A stretch of 64,000 nucleotides of DNA from an uncultured SAR86 cluster bacterium (lineage in GTDB: Bacteria; Pseudomonadota; Gammaproteobacteria; Magnimaribacterales; D2472). The stretch's first letter is position 1; the number at the start of each line of letters is the position of its first letter. This document shows positions 45,939 through 54,981 of the stretch, one piece after another. The stretch covers positions 124,001 to 188,000 of the forward strand of contig CACECK010000002.1 of the NCBI GenBank assembly GCA_902557965.1, written 5' to 3'. The translations under genes were made by a program, and so were the position numbers. The notes under the pieces are model-generated. The model did no database searches. It saw nothing but the letters and a program-made list of their open reading frames with translations, and was not told the DNA's origin.

Positions 45939-47078
45939 CTAAAAACCACTTAAATTTGCATATCTTTCAGTATGAAATTTTGCGCTTCCAAATATTTGTT
46001 CAGCTACCCTGGCTCTCTTTAAAAAGAAACCAATATCATATTCATCAGTAACCCCAATTCCACCATGCATTTGGATAGCTTCATTGGAAACTAGATGAAG
46101 CGTTTCACCCGCAACGGTTTTTGCAAGACTTGATAGTCTTTGGACATCATTTGATCTTTCATCAGCAGCTCTCATTGCTGCAATAACAGAGGATTTTGTT
46201 AGTTCAATTTCGCAAAACATCTCAGCTGCTCTGTGTTGCAAAGCCTGGAATGAACCAATCAGTACTCCAAATTGCTTCCTTTGTTTAAGATAATCTAATG
46301 TTGTTTCAAATGCAGCCTCAGAATTTCCTAGCATTTCAGCTGACATAGCTATTCTTCCTATATCAAGAACATCATCTATTGCTTCACCACCAGCTTCAAT
46401 ATCGCCCAATATATTTTTAGATGAAATTTTTACGTTATCAAAAATTATGTTTGCATAATTTCTGGAGTCGGCCATCTCTAATTTAATTCTATCAATGCCT
46501 TCATTAGTTGGATCAACTAAAAAAAGAGTTAAACCAGTTGAATCTCCTTTTTCGCCTGATGTTCTTGCAAGAACTATTAATAAGTCAGAGCTTGTTCCGT
46601 CAATGACAAAGTTTTTTTTGCCAGATAGAATATATTCATCACTACTTTTTTTAGCTATTAATACAGTGTTATATGGATTGTGATGACTTGATTCATCAAC
46701 CGCAACAGATGTTGTTAATTCACCATTTGCTATCAAAGGAAGATATTTTTCTTTTTGTTCTTTTGTACCATAGTTATTTATTGCATAAGCCCCTAGAACT
46801 CCTGAAGCAAATAATGGAGAGGGAGTTAAAGTTTTTGCACACTCTTGAAGAACAACACAAATACCCGAAAGGCCAAAATTAGAACCACCGAACTCTTCAG
46901 GAATCATAATTCCTGGCCAACCCAATTTTGACATTTCATTCCATATATTTTTGTCCCAGAGCATTGGATCTGACATGTCTCTTAATGATCTAAAATGAGT
47001 AATAGGTGATCTTTCTTCAGCAAAGCTCTTTGCAGTATCTTTAAGAAATTGCTCTTCTTCGGTAAGTATTAATTTCAT
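45939..47078 (-). CDS. Acyl-CoA dehydrogenase, short subunit of second pair
   Basis: A 379-residue acyl-CoA dehydrogenase. FAD and substrate-binding blocks include WPGIMIPEEFGGSNFG, EYILSGKKNFVIDG, and KQRKQFGVLIGSFQALQH, and it ends in a MHGGIGVTDEYDIGFFLKRA region (given in part here). The middle-domain block with two glycines and SGSDLAS seen in the longer partner is missing, fitting the small subunit of a heteromeric pair. It starts six bases after the longer dehydrogenase ends. Confidence 0.85.
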   Translation of the reverse strand: MKLILTEEEQFLKDTAKSFAEERSPITHFRSLRDMSDPMLWDKNIWNEMSKLGWPGIMIPEEFGGSNFGLSGICVVLQECAKTLTPSPLFASGVLGAYAINNYGTKEQKEKYLPLIANGELTTSVAVDESSHHNPYNTVLIAKKSSDEYILSGKKNFVIDGTSSDLLIVLARTSGEKGDSTGLTLFLVDPTNEGIDRIKLEMADSRNYANIIFDNVKISSKNILGDIEAGGEAIDDVLDIGRIAMSAEMLGNSEAAFETTLDYLKQRKQFGVLIGSFQALQHRAAEMFCEIELTKSSVIAAMRAADERSNDVQRLSSLAKTVAGETLHLVSNEAIQMHGGIGVTDEYDIGFFLKRARVAEQIFGSAKFHTERYANLSGF

Positions 47079-47084
47079 ACTAAT

Positions 47085-48278
47085 TTACTGACTTGGTAAA
47101 CCAAGAACCCTTTTTGATATAACATTTAACTGGACTTCAGACGTTCCTCCTTCTAGAGAATTTCCCTTTGTTCTAAGCCAAGCTCTTGTGAGATTTTTAT
47201 CATCATCTTCAAATTCATCTCCATCCCATGCAACACCATTTATTCCGGATGCAGCAACCATTAGTTCATGACGCTTTTTATTATGCTCTGTTCCGTAAAG
47301 CTTGAACATTGAAGCAGTTGCGCTAGCTTTTCCACCTTCATCACCAGCTCTTTTAAGAGTTAAACCAAAAGCATGCTCTTTTATTTTATGAGATGATATT
47401 TCTGATCTATAAAAATTATTTTTTATCTTGCCGTTCTCCTCTCCAAGGTGTTTTTTTGCTATTGAAACTACATCTCTTTTACTTCCCATTCCAGCAGCAA
47501 GACCAAAATTAGATATAAATGCTCTCTCATGTTGTAAAAGTTTTTTAGCAATTGTCCAGCCAGCATTCAATTCACCAATTAAATTTTCTTTTGGCACTTC
47601 AACGCTGTCAAAAAATGTTTCACAAAATGGTGATTTGCCTGATATGAGAGTAATTGGCTTTGTAGTTACTCCTTTAGTAGCCATATCAATCAATAAAAAA
47701 CTAATTCCATCATGTTTTGGTTCCTTTGGTCCTGTTCTGACTAACGCGAATATCCAATCTGCTTTGTCCGCATAAGAAGTCCAAACCTTTTGACCATTAA
47801 CAAGATAGCTTTCACCAATATCTTCTGCTTTAGTAGATAAACTAGCTAGATCTGATCCCGAACCAGGTTCTGAATAACCCTGACACCATCTGATCTCACC
47901 TTTAATAATTTTTGGTATGTGTAATTTCTTTTGTTCTTCAGTTCCATATTCTAAGAGGACTGGTGCAAGCATCCAAATACCAAAACTTAGTAATGGCGAC
48001 TTTGCGCCAATGAAAAATAATTCTTCGTTGAGGATTTTTACTTCGTCCTTAGAAAGGCCGCCCCCACCATATTCTTTTGATACTGTAGGCATTGTCCATC
48101 CTTTTTCACCCATTCTTTCAAGCCAGATCTTACTTTCAGGGTTTTTATACGTAGCATTTCTTCCGCCCCAAACCTCATCAACTGGAATTTTAGGATCAGC
48201 TCCATTTCGCATAGACGGGGGACAATTTTTATCAAGCCATTTTTTTGTATCTTCTCTAAATTTTTCTAAATTAGTCAT
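47085..48278 (-). CDS. Acyl-CoA dehydrogenase, long subunit of second pair
   Basis: A 397-residue acyl-CoA dehydrogenase. It contains GYSEPGSGSDLASLST and YLVNGQKVWTSYAD in the middle domain and LEGGTSEVQLNVISKRVLG near the C-terminus, where the glutamate of the EGGTSE stretch marks the normal catalytic-loop region. It heads a three-gene minus-strand unit: two dehydrogenases and a PlsC-like acyltransferase. The pair resembles the adjacent alpha/beta dehydrogenases of actinobacterial steroid catabolism in layout; the substrate is not known. Confidence 0.85.
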   Translation of the reverse strand: MTNLEKFREDTKKWLDKNCPPSMRNGADPKIPVDEVWGGRNATYKNPESKIWLERMGEKGWTMPTVSKEYGGGGLSKDEVKILNEELFFIGAKSPLLSFGIWMLAPVLLEYGTEEQKKLHIPKIIKGEIRWCQGYSEPGSGSDLASLSTKAEDIGESYLVNGQKVWTSYADKADWIFALVRTGPKEPKHDGISFLLIDMATKGVTTKPITLISGKSPFCETFFDSVEVPKENLIGELNAGWTIAKKLLQHERAFISNFGLAAGMGSKRDVVSIAKKHLGEENGKIKNNFYRSEISSHKIKEHAFGLTLKRAGDEGGKASATASMFKLYGTEHNKKRHELMVAASGINGVAWDGDEFEDDDKNLTRAWLRTKGNSLEGGTSEVQLNVISKRVLGLPSQ

Positions 48279-48332
48279 AGTGTTTATAGTTTTTTAAAAT
48301 GTAATCGCATTATTATATATTCACAATTGTAA

Positions 48333-48354
48333 TATTATCGAGCCCTTGATAATA
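48333..48354. promoter_or_regulatory. Inverted repeat before the second dehydrogenase pair / nadK
   Basis: TATTATC and its exact complement GATAATA flank GAGCCCTT. This is an operator-like site in the 131-base divergent region, 55 bases before the dehydrogenase ATG and 55 before the nadK ATG. No regulator gene lies next to it. A GC-containing centre in this otherwise A/T-rich gap makes a chance repeat somewhat less likely. Confidence 0.4.
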
Positions 48355-48396
48355 ACAAAAATTATGACCTATTTAATAAATAGTGCAATTCAGGGA

Positions 48397-48402
48397 TATA
48401 AT
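48397..48402 (+). promoter_or_regulatory. -10 element of nadK, probably leaderless
   Basis: A perfect TATAAT ends seven bases before the ATG at 48410, placing the expected transcription start on the start codon. No Shine-Dalgarno sequence is present. This supports the ATG at 48410 over the in-frame GTG at 48383, which lies upstream of the -10. Confidence 0.5.
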
Positions 48403-48409
48403 CACGTTT

Positions 48410-49273
48410 ATGTTTAAAAATGTTGGTATATATGTAAGACAAGAGTCAAATCATGGCGTCGATTTAGATGTTATGAATGATATGATCGATTTCTTATCCA
48501 ATAAAGATATAAAACTTTTAATTGACGAATCCTCAGATTACGAAAATAGTCACACTAATTCGGTAAATCACAATGATTTTGTTGAAACAGTCGATTTAAT
48601 TATTGTATTTGGAGGAGATGGTACTCTTCTTAACTCAGCTAGAAAATACTTAGATTATGAGATACCTATTCTTGGAATAAACATGGGTAAAGTTGGTTTT
48701 CTTACAGACATTAAAGTAGATAATTTTGAAAAATCTTTGAGTGATATTTTAGATGGCAACTATCTTATTGAAGAACGTAATTTAGTTTCAGCAAAGTTTA
48801 ATGAAACACATCTTTATGGATTAAACGAAGTTGTAATTCATTCAGGTTCTTACGCTCAGTTAATGAGATATCAATTAAGTGTTAATGACAGAATAGTCTA
48901 TGAACAAAGATCCGATGGACTTATAGTTGCCACTCCAACTGGATCCACTGCGTATGCTTTATCGGCCGGAGGCCCAATCATTCACCCAAGTTTGGATGTA
49001 TGGACAATTTTGCCAATGCTTCCACAAAGTCTATCATCAAGACCTTTTATAATTTCTTCTGAGGAAAAAGTAATAATAAATTTATTTGATGGGCCAAATG
49101 AACAAGCAAAGATATGTGTAGATGGCCAGGATGATATAGATTTACCGTTTAATGTTGAAATATCTGTTTCTAAAATGAAAAAAACACTTAAACTTGTCCA
49201 TCTCAAAGATAATGATTTTTTTGAAGCATGCAGAGAAAAACTTGGTTGGAGTCTTAATATTTCAAAGTTATAA
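48410..49273 (+). CDS. nadK: NAD kinase
   Basis: Phosphorylates NAD to NADP. About 287 residues from the ATG at 48410, the usual length. FGGDGTLL holds the GGDG ATP-binding motif, and GLNEVVIH and the TPTGSTAYALSAGGPI block (given in part) form the conserved NAD site. Upstream residues from the GTG at 48383 precede the family N-terminus (KNVGIYVRQ) and would also lie before the promoter. The next gene starts two bases after the stop. Confidence 0.94.
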   Translation: MFKNVGIYVRQESNHGVDLDVMNDMIDFLSNKDIKLLIDESSDYENSHTNSVNHNDFVETVDLIIVFGGDGTLLNSARKYLDYEIPILGINMGKVGFLTDIKVDNFEKSLSDILDGNYLIEERNLVSAKFNETHLYGLNEVVIHSGSYAQLMRYQLSVNDRIVYEQRSDGLIVATPTGSTAYALSAGGPIIHPSLDVWTILPMLPQSLSSRPFIISSEEKVIINLFDGPNEQAKICVDGQDDIDLPFNVEISVSKMKKTLKLVHLKDNDFFEACREKLGWSLNISKL

Positions 49274-49274
49274 G

Positions 49275-49907
49275 TTGAAGAAAATTAATAATTTCCATAT
49301 TCCAATCATCATTGCCTCTATATTGATAGCACTTTTATCAAATTTTGGTTCTGTAATAATCTTTATCGAACCATTTACCTTTACCCAAATAAATATTAGC
49401 AACCTAGGTTATTTTTCATCGCTTCCAGTTGATCAAACATTTATTGATAACAATCAGTGGTGGAGATTGGTTTCACCAATGTTTTTACATTTTTCATTTG
49501 CTCATTTAGCTTTTAATTGTTTGTGGATATATATACTTGGTGAAAAAATTGAAAGAATTGATGGAAGTTTAACTTTTATATCGATAGTAATATTTACAGC
49601 AGTATCAAGTAATTCACTTCAATATTTTTGGAATGGATCAAGTCTCTTTGGCGGTTTATCAGGAGTTATATATGGCTTAATAGGTTTCTGTATGATTATC
49701 GAAATGGATTCACCTAGAGATATATATGATATACCCCCAGGACTATATATGTTTATGATTATATGGATGATATTAGGTTTTATGGGTGTTTTAGAACTAT
49801 TTGGTTTTGGTTCGGTTGCAAATTTTGCTCATCTCGGTGGTTTAGTGTCAGGTATAATATTCGCTATGATGCTAAAAACTATTAGTTTAATCTGGAAAAA
49901 TCAATGA
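49275..49907 (+). CDS. Rhomboid-family intramembrane serine protease
   Basis: A roughly 210-residue polytopic protease of the inner membrane. I chose the TTG at 49275, two bases after nadK ends, because upstream in-frame codons overlap nadK and precede the first membrane helix. The active site is intact: Ser129 in FGGLSG and His186 in NFAHLGG, with HFSFAHLAFN on the first conserved helix. It has six core helices without a rhodanese or other extra domain. It overlaps galU by four bases (ATGA). Substrates cannot be predicted. Confidence 0.88.
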   Translation: MKKINNFHIPIIIASILIALLSNFGSVIIFIEPFTFTQINISNLGYFSSLPVDQTFIDNNQWWRLVSPMFLHFSFAHLAFNCLWIYILGEKIERIDGSLTFISIVIFTAVSSNSLQYFWNGSSLFGGLSGVIYGLIGFCMIIEMDSPRDIYDIPPGLYMFMIIWMILGFMGVLELFGFGSVANFAHLGGLVSGIIFAMMLKTISLIWKNQ

Positions 49908-50764
49908 TTAAAAAAGCAGTTTTACCAGTTGCTGGTCTTGGGACAAGATTCCTGCCTGCTTCAAAAGCTACCCCAAAAGAAATGCTGCCAATAATTGATA
50001 AGCCTTTATTGCAATATGCTGTAGAAGAAGCAATAGAAATAGGAGTCGAGGAAATTATATTTATAACTAGCAATGAAAAGCATTCAATTGAGAAACATTT
50101 CCAAGAAAACATTGATATGGCAAATAGATTAATTAAATCTGGAAAAAAGGATTACCTTGAAAAACTTAATCCTAAAGTTTTTTCAGATATAAAATTTCAT
50201 TATATAAATCAAAATAATCAAAATGGTCTAGGAGATGCAGTTCTTCATGCCAAAGAGATAGTTGGAGATGATTCATTTGCTGTCCTTCTTCCTGATGATT
50301 TATTTATTTCTAATATTTCATGCTTAAGTCAATTAATTGATACCTATAAAAAAACAAATTCTTCAGTAATAGCAGTAAATAAAATTGATAAGGAAAATAT
50401 TCATAAATATGGCGTAATCAATCCTGGCATAAAAGAACATGATGCTATTTTGATTGAGGATATTATTGAAAAGCCAAAAGCAGACGAAGCGCCGTCTGAT
50501 ATCGCTGTCTGTGGCAGATATATTTTTACATCTTTAATATTTGATCATCTTGAGGCTACTAATTTTGACAAATCTGGTGAAATTCAACTTACAGATGCAA
50601 TAAAATCTCTAATTAATAATCAAAAGGTACATGCAAGGCTATATGATGGTGAAAAATTTGACTGTGGAAGTAAAAAAGGTTTTGTACATGCTACTATAGC
50701 CCTCGCTTTAAGAGATAACTCAATTAGCAAAGATATATCAAAAATAATAAAGGAAATTATTTGA
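49904..50764 (+). CDS. galU: UTP-glucose-1-phosphate uridylyltransferase
   Basis: Makes UDP-glucose from UTP and glucose-1-phosphate. The 286-residue protein begins with the nucleotidyltransferase signature KKAVLPVAGLGTRFLPASKA (20 residues) and includes EMLPIIDKP and the VLLPDDLF metal-binding region. It is typical in length. The product could feed the nucleotide-sugar dehydrogenase at 11223, but the two are not linked in an operon. It overlaps pyrD by four bases. Confidence 0.95.
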   Translation: MIKKAVLPVAGLGTRFLPASKATPKEMLPIIDKPLLQYAVEEAIEIGVEEIIFITSNEKHSIEKHFQENIDMANRLIKSGKKDYLEKLNPKVFSDIKFHYINQNNQNGLGDAVLHAKEIVGDDSFAVLLPDDLFISNISCLSQLIDTYKKTNSSVIAVNKIDKENIHKYGVINPGIKEHDAILIEDIIEKPKADEAPSDIAVCGRYIFTSLIFDHLEATNFDKSGEIQLTDAIKSLINNQKVHARLYDGEKFDCGSKKGFVHATIALALRDNSISKDISKIIKEII

Positions 50765-51756
50765 ATTTTTTTCTTAAATTTTTCAGAATTTTACCACCCG
50801 AGCTCGCACATAGGCTTGCGTTAGATTCTTTAAATTTTATTCATAAAATTGGAATATTAAATTTATTTTATAAAAAACCAGAGTTGGAGACATTCTCTTT
50901 TGCAGGAATGAACTTCAAGAACAGACTTGGCACCGCTGCAGGATTAGATAAAAATGGTGATTATATAGATTGTTTGGGAGAACTTGGATTTGGTTTTTTA
51001 GAGGTCGGTACTGTTACACCTATACAGCAATATGGAAACTCAAAACCCCGAGTATTCAGAAACTTTCAAGATGAATCCATCATCAATAGATTGGGATTTA
51101 ATAATAAGGGTGTTGATCATTTAGTAAAAAATTTAAAATCAAGATCATATAAAGGAATTGTAGGAGTTAATGTAGGCGCAAATAAAAAATCCAAAGGAGA
51201 GCAAAGGGTTAAAGATTATTTGTATTGCATTGAAAAAGTATATAAATATGCTGACTATATAACTGTAAACATATCTTCTCCAAATACCCCAAATCTCAGA
51301 GATCTTCATAATATGGATAACCTCTCAGACTTAGTTCTATCAATTGAGGATAAAGTTAAGGAATTAAACATAGGCATTCCATTTTTTTTAAAAATTTCGC
51401 CAGATGAAACTAACGATTCGATTGACAATATAATTAAAACCGTAGAGTCATCTTTTTTTCAAGGAATTATTGCAACAAATACAACAATAGATAAAACAAA
51501 CCTTTCAAATAAAAAATTTAATAATATAGAGGGAGGATTATCTGGTAGGCCTTTAATGGATAGATCTACGGAAACAATAAAAGCTATTAAAATTAAATCA
51601 GATAAAGAGATTCCAGTAATTGGGGTTGGTGGTGTAATGAATGCTGCAGATTTTAATAAAAAAATCGATGCCGGATCAGAACTTGTTCAAATTTATACTG
51701 GATTTGTTATAAAAGGACCAAATATTTTAAGTGATATTTTAAAAAAAGATGACTGA
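50761..51756 (+). CDS. pyrD: Dihydroorotate dehydrogenase (quinone), class 2
   Basis: Oxidises dihydroorotate to orotate at the membrane with quinone as acceptor. The 331-residue protein has the N-terminal helical membrane-binding segment FRILPPELAHRLALD of class 2 enzymes, FMN loop residues around GTAAGLDKNG, and the catalytic serine in VNISSPNTPNLR. The start is TTG at 50761, overlapping the galU stop; no closer ATG keeps the membrane segment. It overlaps the next gene by eight bases. Confidence 0.93.
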   Translation: MNFFLKFFRILPPELAHRLALDSLNFIHKIGILNLFYKKPELETFSFAGMNFKNRLGTAAGLDKNGDYIDCLGELGFGFLEVGTVTPIQQYGNSKPRVFRNFQDESIINRLGFNNKGVDHLVKNLKSRSYKGIVGVNVGANKKSKGEQRVKDYLYCIEKVYKYADYITVNISSPNTPNLRDLHNMDNLSDLVLSIEDKVKELNIGIPFFLKISPDETNDSIDNIIKTVESSFFQGIIATNTTIDKTNLSNKKFNNIEGGLSGRPLMDRSTETIKAIKIKSDKEIPVIGVGGVMNAADFNKKIDAGSELVQIYTGFVIKGPNILSDILKKDD

Positions 51757-52186
51757 GATATTTGTTTTTATTATTGCCATAATATTTTTAGTTGGATCAA
51801 TATCACTTGCACTACCCTCAAAATCATCTAAAGAAAAGTCTAAAGTCAGAATGCAAGCAAAAATCCTTGGTTGCAAGATTTCATCAACTCTATATGGCAA
51901 GAATAGCTTTAAAAACATAAATTCTATAGATGTAATTTATCAAGTAAAAAATGAATCAAGTTTTAAGGAAGGACATTTTATTAGAGACAAGGAACAATTT
52001 ATCTTGTATTCTCCTGTCCAGTTAAAGTACCAAACTGGATTTGAACAAATGATTTTAAATTTAAATAATATTTCACCATATCTTGAAGAAATAATTTTCT
52101 CTAAGTCAAATATAAGCTTTTTATGGCATGAAAAAAAAGGTGTTTCAAATTTAGAACAAATTGTTGAAAGAATAAATAATTTATAA
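51749..52186 (+). CDS. Single-pass membrane protein of unknown function
   Basis: Not recognised. The 145-residue product has one N-terminal membrane helix (about residues 3-22) followed by a basic patch (SKSSKEKSKVR) and a soluble domain of predicted mixed strands and helices with no motif I know. Its start overlaps the pyrD stop by eight bases, which supports translation coupling and a real gene. The topology is probably soluble domain inside, given the basic residues after the helix. Confidence 0.7.
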   Translation: MTEIFVFIIAIIFLVGSISLALPSKSSKEKSKVRMQAKILGCKISSTLYGKNSFKNINSIDVIYQVKNESSFKEGHFIRDKEQFILYSPVQLKYQTGFEQMILNLNNISPYLEEIIFSKSNISFLWHEKKGVSNLEQIVERINNL

Positions 52187-52245
52187 ATTTAACTTGCCAA
52201 CAATACTAAATTAATGATATTTATAAAAAAGGAAACTTTATAACT

Positions 52246-54858
52246 ATGTCAAAATCACTTGTAATTGTTGAATCGCCAGCAAAAGCTAAAACTATATCCA
52301 AGTATCTTGGATCAGAATATATTGTTGAATCTAGCGTTGGTCATATTAGAGATCTTCCAAAAAAAGCTTCACCGAGTTCAAAGCGTGCATCTATACCTAA
52401 AGATACAAGTCCTGAAGAAAAAATAAGATTAAAAGCTATTAATGATAGAAATAGATTAATAAGAAGAATGGGTATAGACCCAGACAATGGTTGGGCTGCT
52501 GATTGGCAAATAATTCCTGAAAAAGAAAAAGTGATAAAAAATTTAAAAAAGGCTGCTAAGCAAGTTGATCATATATATCTTGCAACAGATTTAGATCGAG
52601 AAGGTGAAGCAATTGCGTGGCATCTTAAAGAGGCCTTAGGCCCAGAAAAATATTCTTACTCAAGAGTAAGATTTAATCAGATTACCAAATCAGCAATTAT
52701 TGATTCATTCGCTGATCCTAAAGAAATCGATCTTGATTTAGTTAAAGCTTATAGAGCTAGAAGATTTCTAGATAAAGTTATCGGCTTTGAATTATCTCCA
52801 TTGCTATGGAAAAAAATTGCAAGAGGGCTATCAGCCGGAAGAGTACAATCTGTAGCGTTAAGAGTTTTAGATGAAAGAGAAAGATTGATTCAAGAATTTA
52901 TACCTGAAGAATTTTGGGAAGTATCAATGATTCTTGATAAAAATGATTTATCAATACCATTTTCACTTAATAGAAAGAAATCAGACCCTCTACTAAAAGA
53001 AAGTGAAGCAAGAAATATTGAAAATTTAGTTAATGATTCTGATTTAAGCATAGATGAAATTATAAAAAAACCAGTTAAAGCGAAACCAAGGCCGCCTTTT
53101 ATAACTTCTACTCTTCAACAAGCAGCTAGTACTAAATTGAGTTTTGGAGTTAAAAGAACAATGCGTGTTGCTCAAAAACTTTATGAAGCTGGGCATATTA
53201 CGTATATGAGAACAGATGCACCTAGTTTAAGTAAAGAATCCATCCAAGACGCAAGAAACTTTATCAACGAAAGAATTGGTGAAAGATATTTAACTAATGC
53301 TCCAAGAATATATTCAAGCACTGAAAATGCTCAAGAAGCTCATGAAGCTATAAGGCCAACCAACGCTTTTATGACAGTTGATGATTTACTTAATCAAACG
53401 GAAGAAGAAAAAAGACTTTATCAATTAATATGGCAACAATACATTGCATGCCAAATGCCAGATGCTGAATACTTGTCAACTTCTGCAAAAATAAATGTTG
53501 GTGAATATACTTTTTCTGCCAAAGGAAGAGAAGTTGTTTTTGATGGTTATACAAAAGTATCTCAACCTCTTCGGTCTGATAGCGATGATATTTTGCCACC
53601 ACTAGCTGAAGGTGAGTCTCTTCAATTAAATAAAGTCAATCTAGAGCAAAAATTTACAAAACCTCCTGCAAGATTTTCTGAGGCTGCTTTGGTGAAAGAA
53701 CTTGAAAAGAAGGGCATAGGTAGACCTTCAACTTATGCAAACATCATTTCTACCATCCAAGATAGAGGATACGTAGAGATTCAAAATAGAAGATTCTTTG
53801 TAAAAAAAATAGGTCATATAGTTGCTGAAAGGTTACTTGAAAGCTTCGATGACATTATGGACTATGAGTTTACTGCAAACCTTGAAAATAATTTAGATAA
53901 AGTTGCCCAGGGAGAGATTGATTGGAGAAATGTTCTAGATGATTTTTATACTTCATTTAAAAATGATTTAACTAATGCATCAGATGATCACACTGGAATG
54001 AGGGGCAATAGACCAATTTCAACAGATGTTATATGTCCGTGTGGTAAAACTAATATGGTAATTAGAAATTCCTCTAATGGAGTTTTTCTAGGATGTTCTG
54101 GTTATCAAAATACAGGTGATGAAAAATGTAAAGAGACACTAAATTTAATTTCTGGTGATGAAGCAGTTAGTGTAGATGATACAGAAGAAGCTGAAAATTT
54201 GTTAATAAAAAAAAGATGTCCTAAGTGTGGCACTAGCATGGATAACTATCTTATTGATGAGAATAGAAAACTTCATATCTGTGGCAAGAATCCGGATTGT
54301 GATGGTTATCTAGTCGAGGAAGGGCAATTTAAAATTAAAGGATATGATGGCCCAACTCTAGAATGTCATAAATGTGGTTCAGAGATGCAATTAAAAACTG
54401 GTAGGTTTGGAAAATATTTTGGTTGTCTAAATGATAACTGTGGTGCAACAAGAGCATTACAAAGAAATGGCGAACCCAAACCACTAATGATGGAGCCAAT
54501 TTCTCTACCAGATCTTGCATGTTTGAAATGTGAAGATCATTATCTTTTAAGGGATAGTATGAAAGGACTCTTTTTAGCGGCGAGTAAATATCCCAAGAAT
54601 AGAGAAACCAGAGCTCCAAAAGTCTCTGAAGTAAAACATCTAAAAAATGAGTTTGCAGAAGCATGCAGATTTCTGCCAGACTCAAATAAACACCTATATT
54701 TAATGAGCGCTCCAGAAAATGATCAGGAAGGCAATCCTTATGTAATTAGGTACAACAGGACTGACGATGTACATTATCTTGCATCAGAAAAAGATGGTAA
54801 AAAAACAAAATGGACTGCAGTCTTTTCAGATAACGAGTGGACACAAAACAAAAAATAA
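52246..54858 (+). CDS. topA: DNA topoisomerase I (type IA)
   Basis: Relaxes negative supercoils through a tyrosine-DNA link. The 870-residue protein has the TOPRIM domain (SLVIVESPAKAKTISKYLG, 19 residues, and DLDREGEAIAWH), the catalytic Tyr320 in ITYMRTDAP, the RFSEAALVKELEKKGIGRPST block and a C-terminal region with zinc-ribbon cysteine sets (CPCGK..., CPKCG..., CHKCG..., with CLKCEDH degenerate). Length matches E. coli TopA (865). A GGAAA-type ribosome binding site precedes the ATG. Confidence 0.96.
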   Translation: MSKSLVIVESPAKAKTISKYLGSEYIVESSVGHIRDLPKKASPSSKRASIPKDTSPEEKIRLKAINDRNRLIRRMGIDPDNGWAADWQIIPEKEKVIKNLKKAAKQVDHIYLATDLDREGEAIAWHLKEALGPEKYSYSRVRFNQITKSAIIDSFADPKEIDLDLVKAYRARRFLDKVIGFELSPLLWKKIARGLSAGRVQSVALRVLDERERLIQEFIPEEFWEVSMILDKNDLSIPFSLNRKKSDPLLKESEARNIENLVNDSDLSIDEIIKKPVKAKPRPPFITSTLQQAASTKLSFGVKRTMRVAQKLYEAGHITYMRTDAPSLSKESIQDARNFINERIGERYLTNAPRIYSSTENAQEAHEAIRPTNAFMTVDDLLNQTEEEKRLYQLIWQQYIACQMPDAEYLSTSAKINVGEYTFSAKGREVVFDGYTKVSQPLRSDSDDILPPLAEGESLQLNKVNLEQKFTKPPARFSEAALVKELEKKGIGRPSTYANIISTIQDRGYVEIQNRRFFVKKIGHIVAERLLESFDDIMDYEFTANLENNLDKVAQGEIDWRNVLDDFYTSFKNDLTNASDDHTGMRGNRPISTDVICPCGKTNMVIRNSSNGVFLGCSGYQNTGDEKCKETLNLISGDEAVSVDDTEEAENLLIKKRCPKCGTSMDNYLIDENRKLHICGKNPDCDGYLVEEGQFKIKGYDGPTLECHKCGSEMQLKTGRFGKYFGCLNDNCGATRALQRNGEPKPLMMEPISLPDLACLKCEDHYLLRDSMKGLFLAASKYPKNRETRAPKVSEVKHLKNEFAEACRFLPDSNKHLYLMSAPENDQEGNPYVIRYNRTDDVHYLASEKDGKKTKWTAVFSDNEWTQNKK

Positions 54859-54866
54859 ATTCTATA

Positions 54867-54882
54867 CAACCTTAATCGGTTG
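54867..54882 (+). terminator. Weak hairpin after topA
   Basis: CAACC and GGTTG can form a five-base-pair stem with a six-base loop nine bases after the topA stop, followed by AAAAATTAA rather than a T run. It is too weak to be confident of intrinsic termination. Confidence 0.2.
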
Positions 54883-54981
54883 AAAAATTAAAATTCATTA
54901 CTAGATAAGTGTAAGATTTATATATAGTCTTGCTTCGCATATCGGTATATGAATGTTAAGCTTTATGTTTAAGGAGAATCA

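Noticed and set aside
47428-47775. Plus-strand 115-codon open frame
   Set aside because: It lies wholly inside the minus-strand acyl-CoA dehydrogenase at 47085-48278, which has conserved motifs; no family sequence appears in the plus-strand translation.
54335-54685. Minus-strand 116-codon open frame
   Set aside because: It lies inside the zinc-ribbon region of topA and is explained as a shadow of that gene.
54938-54951. CATAT-CGGT-ATATG hairpin before the 85-aa gene
   Set aside because: Five A/T-rich pairs are too weak to be a terminator, and it is not followed by a T run; left unassigned.
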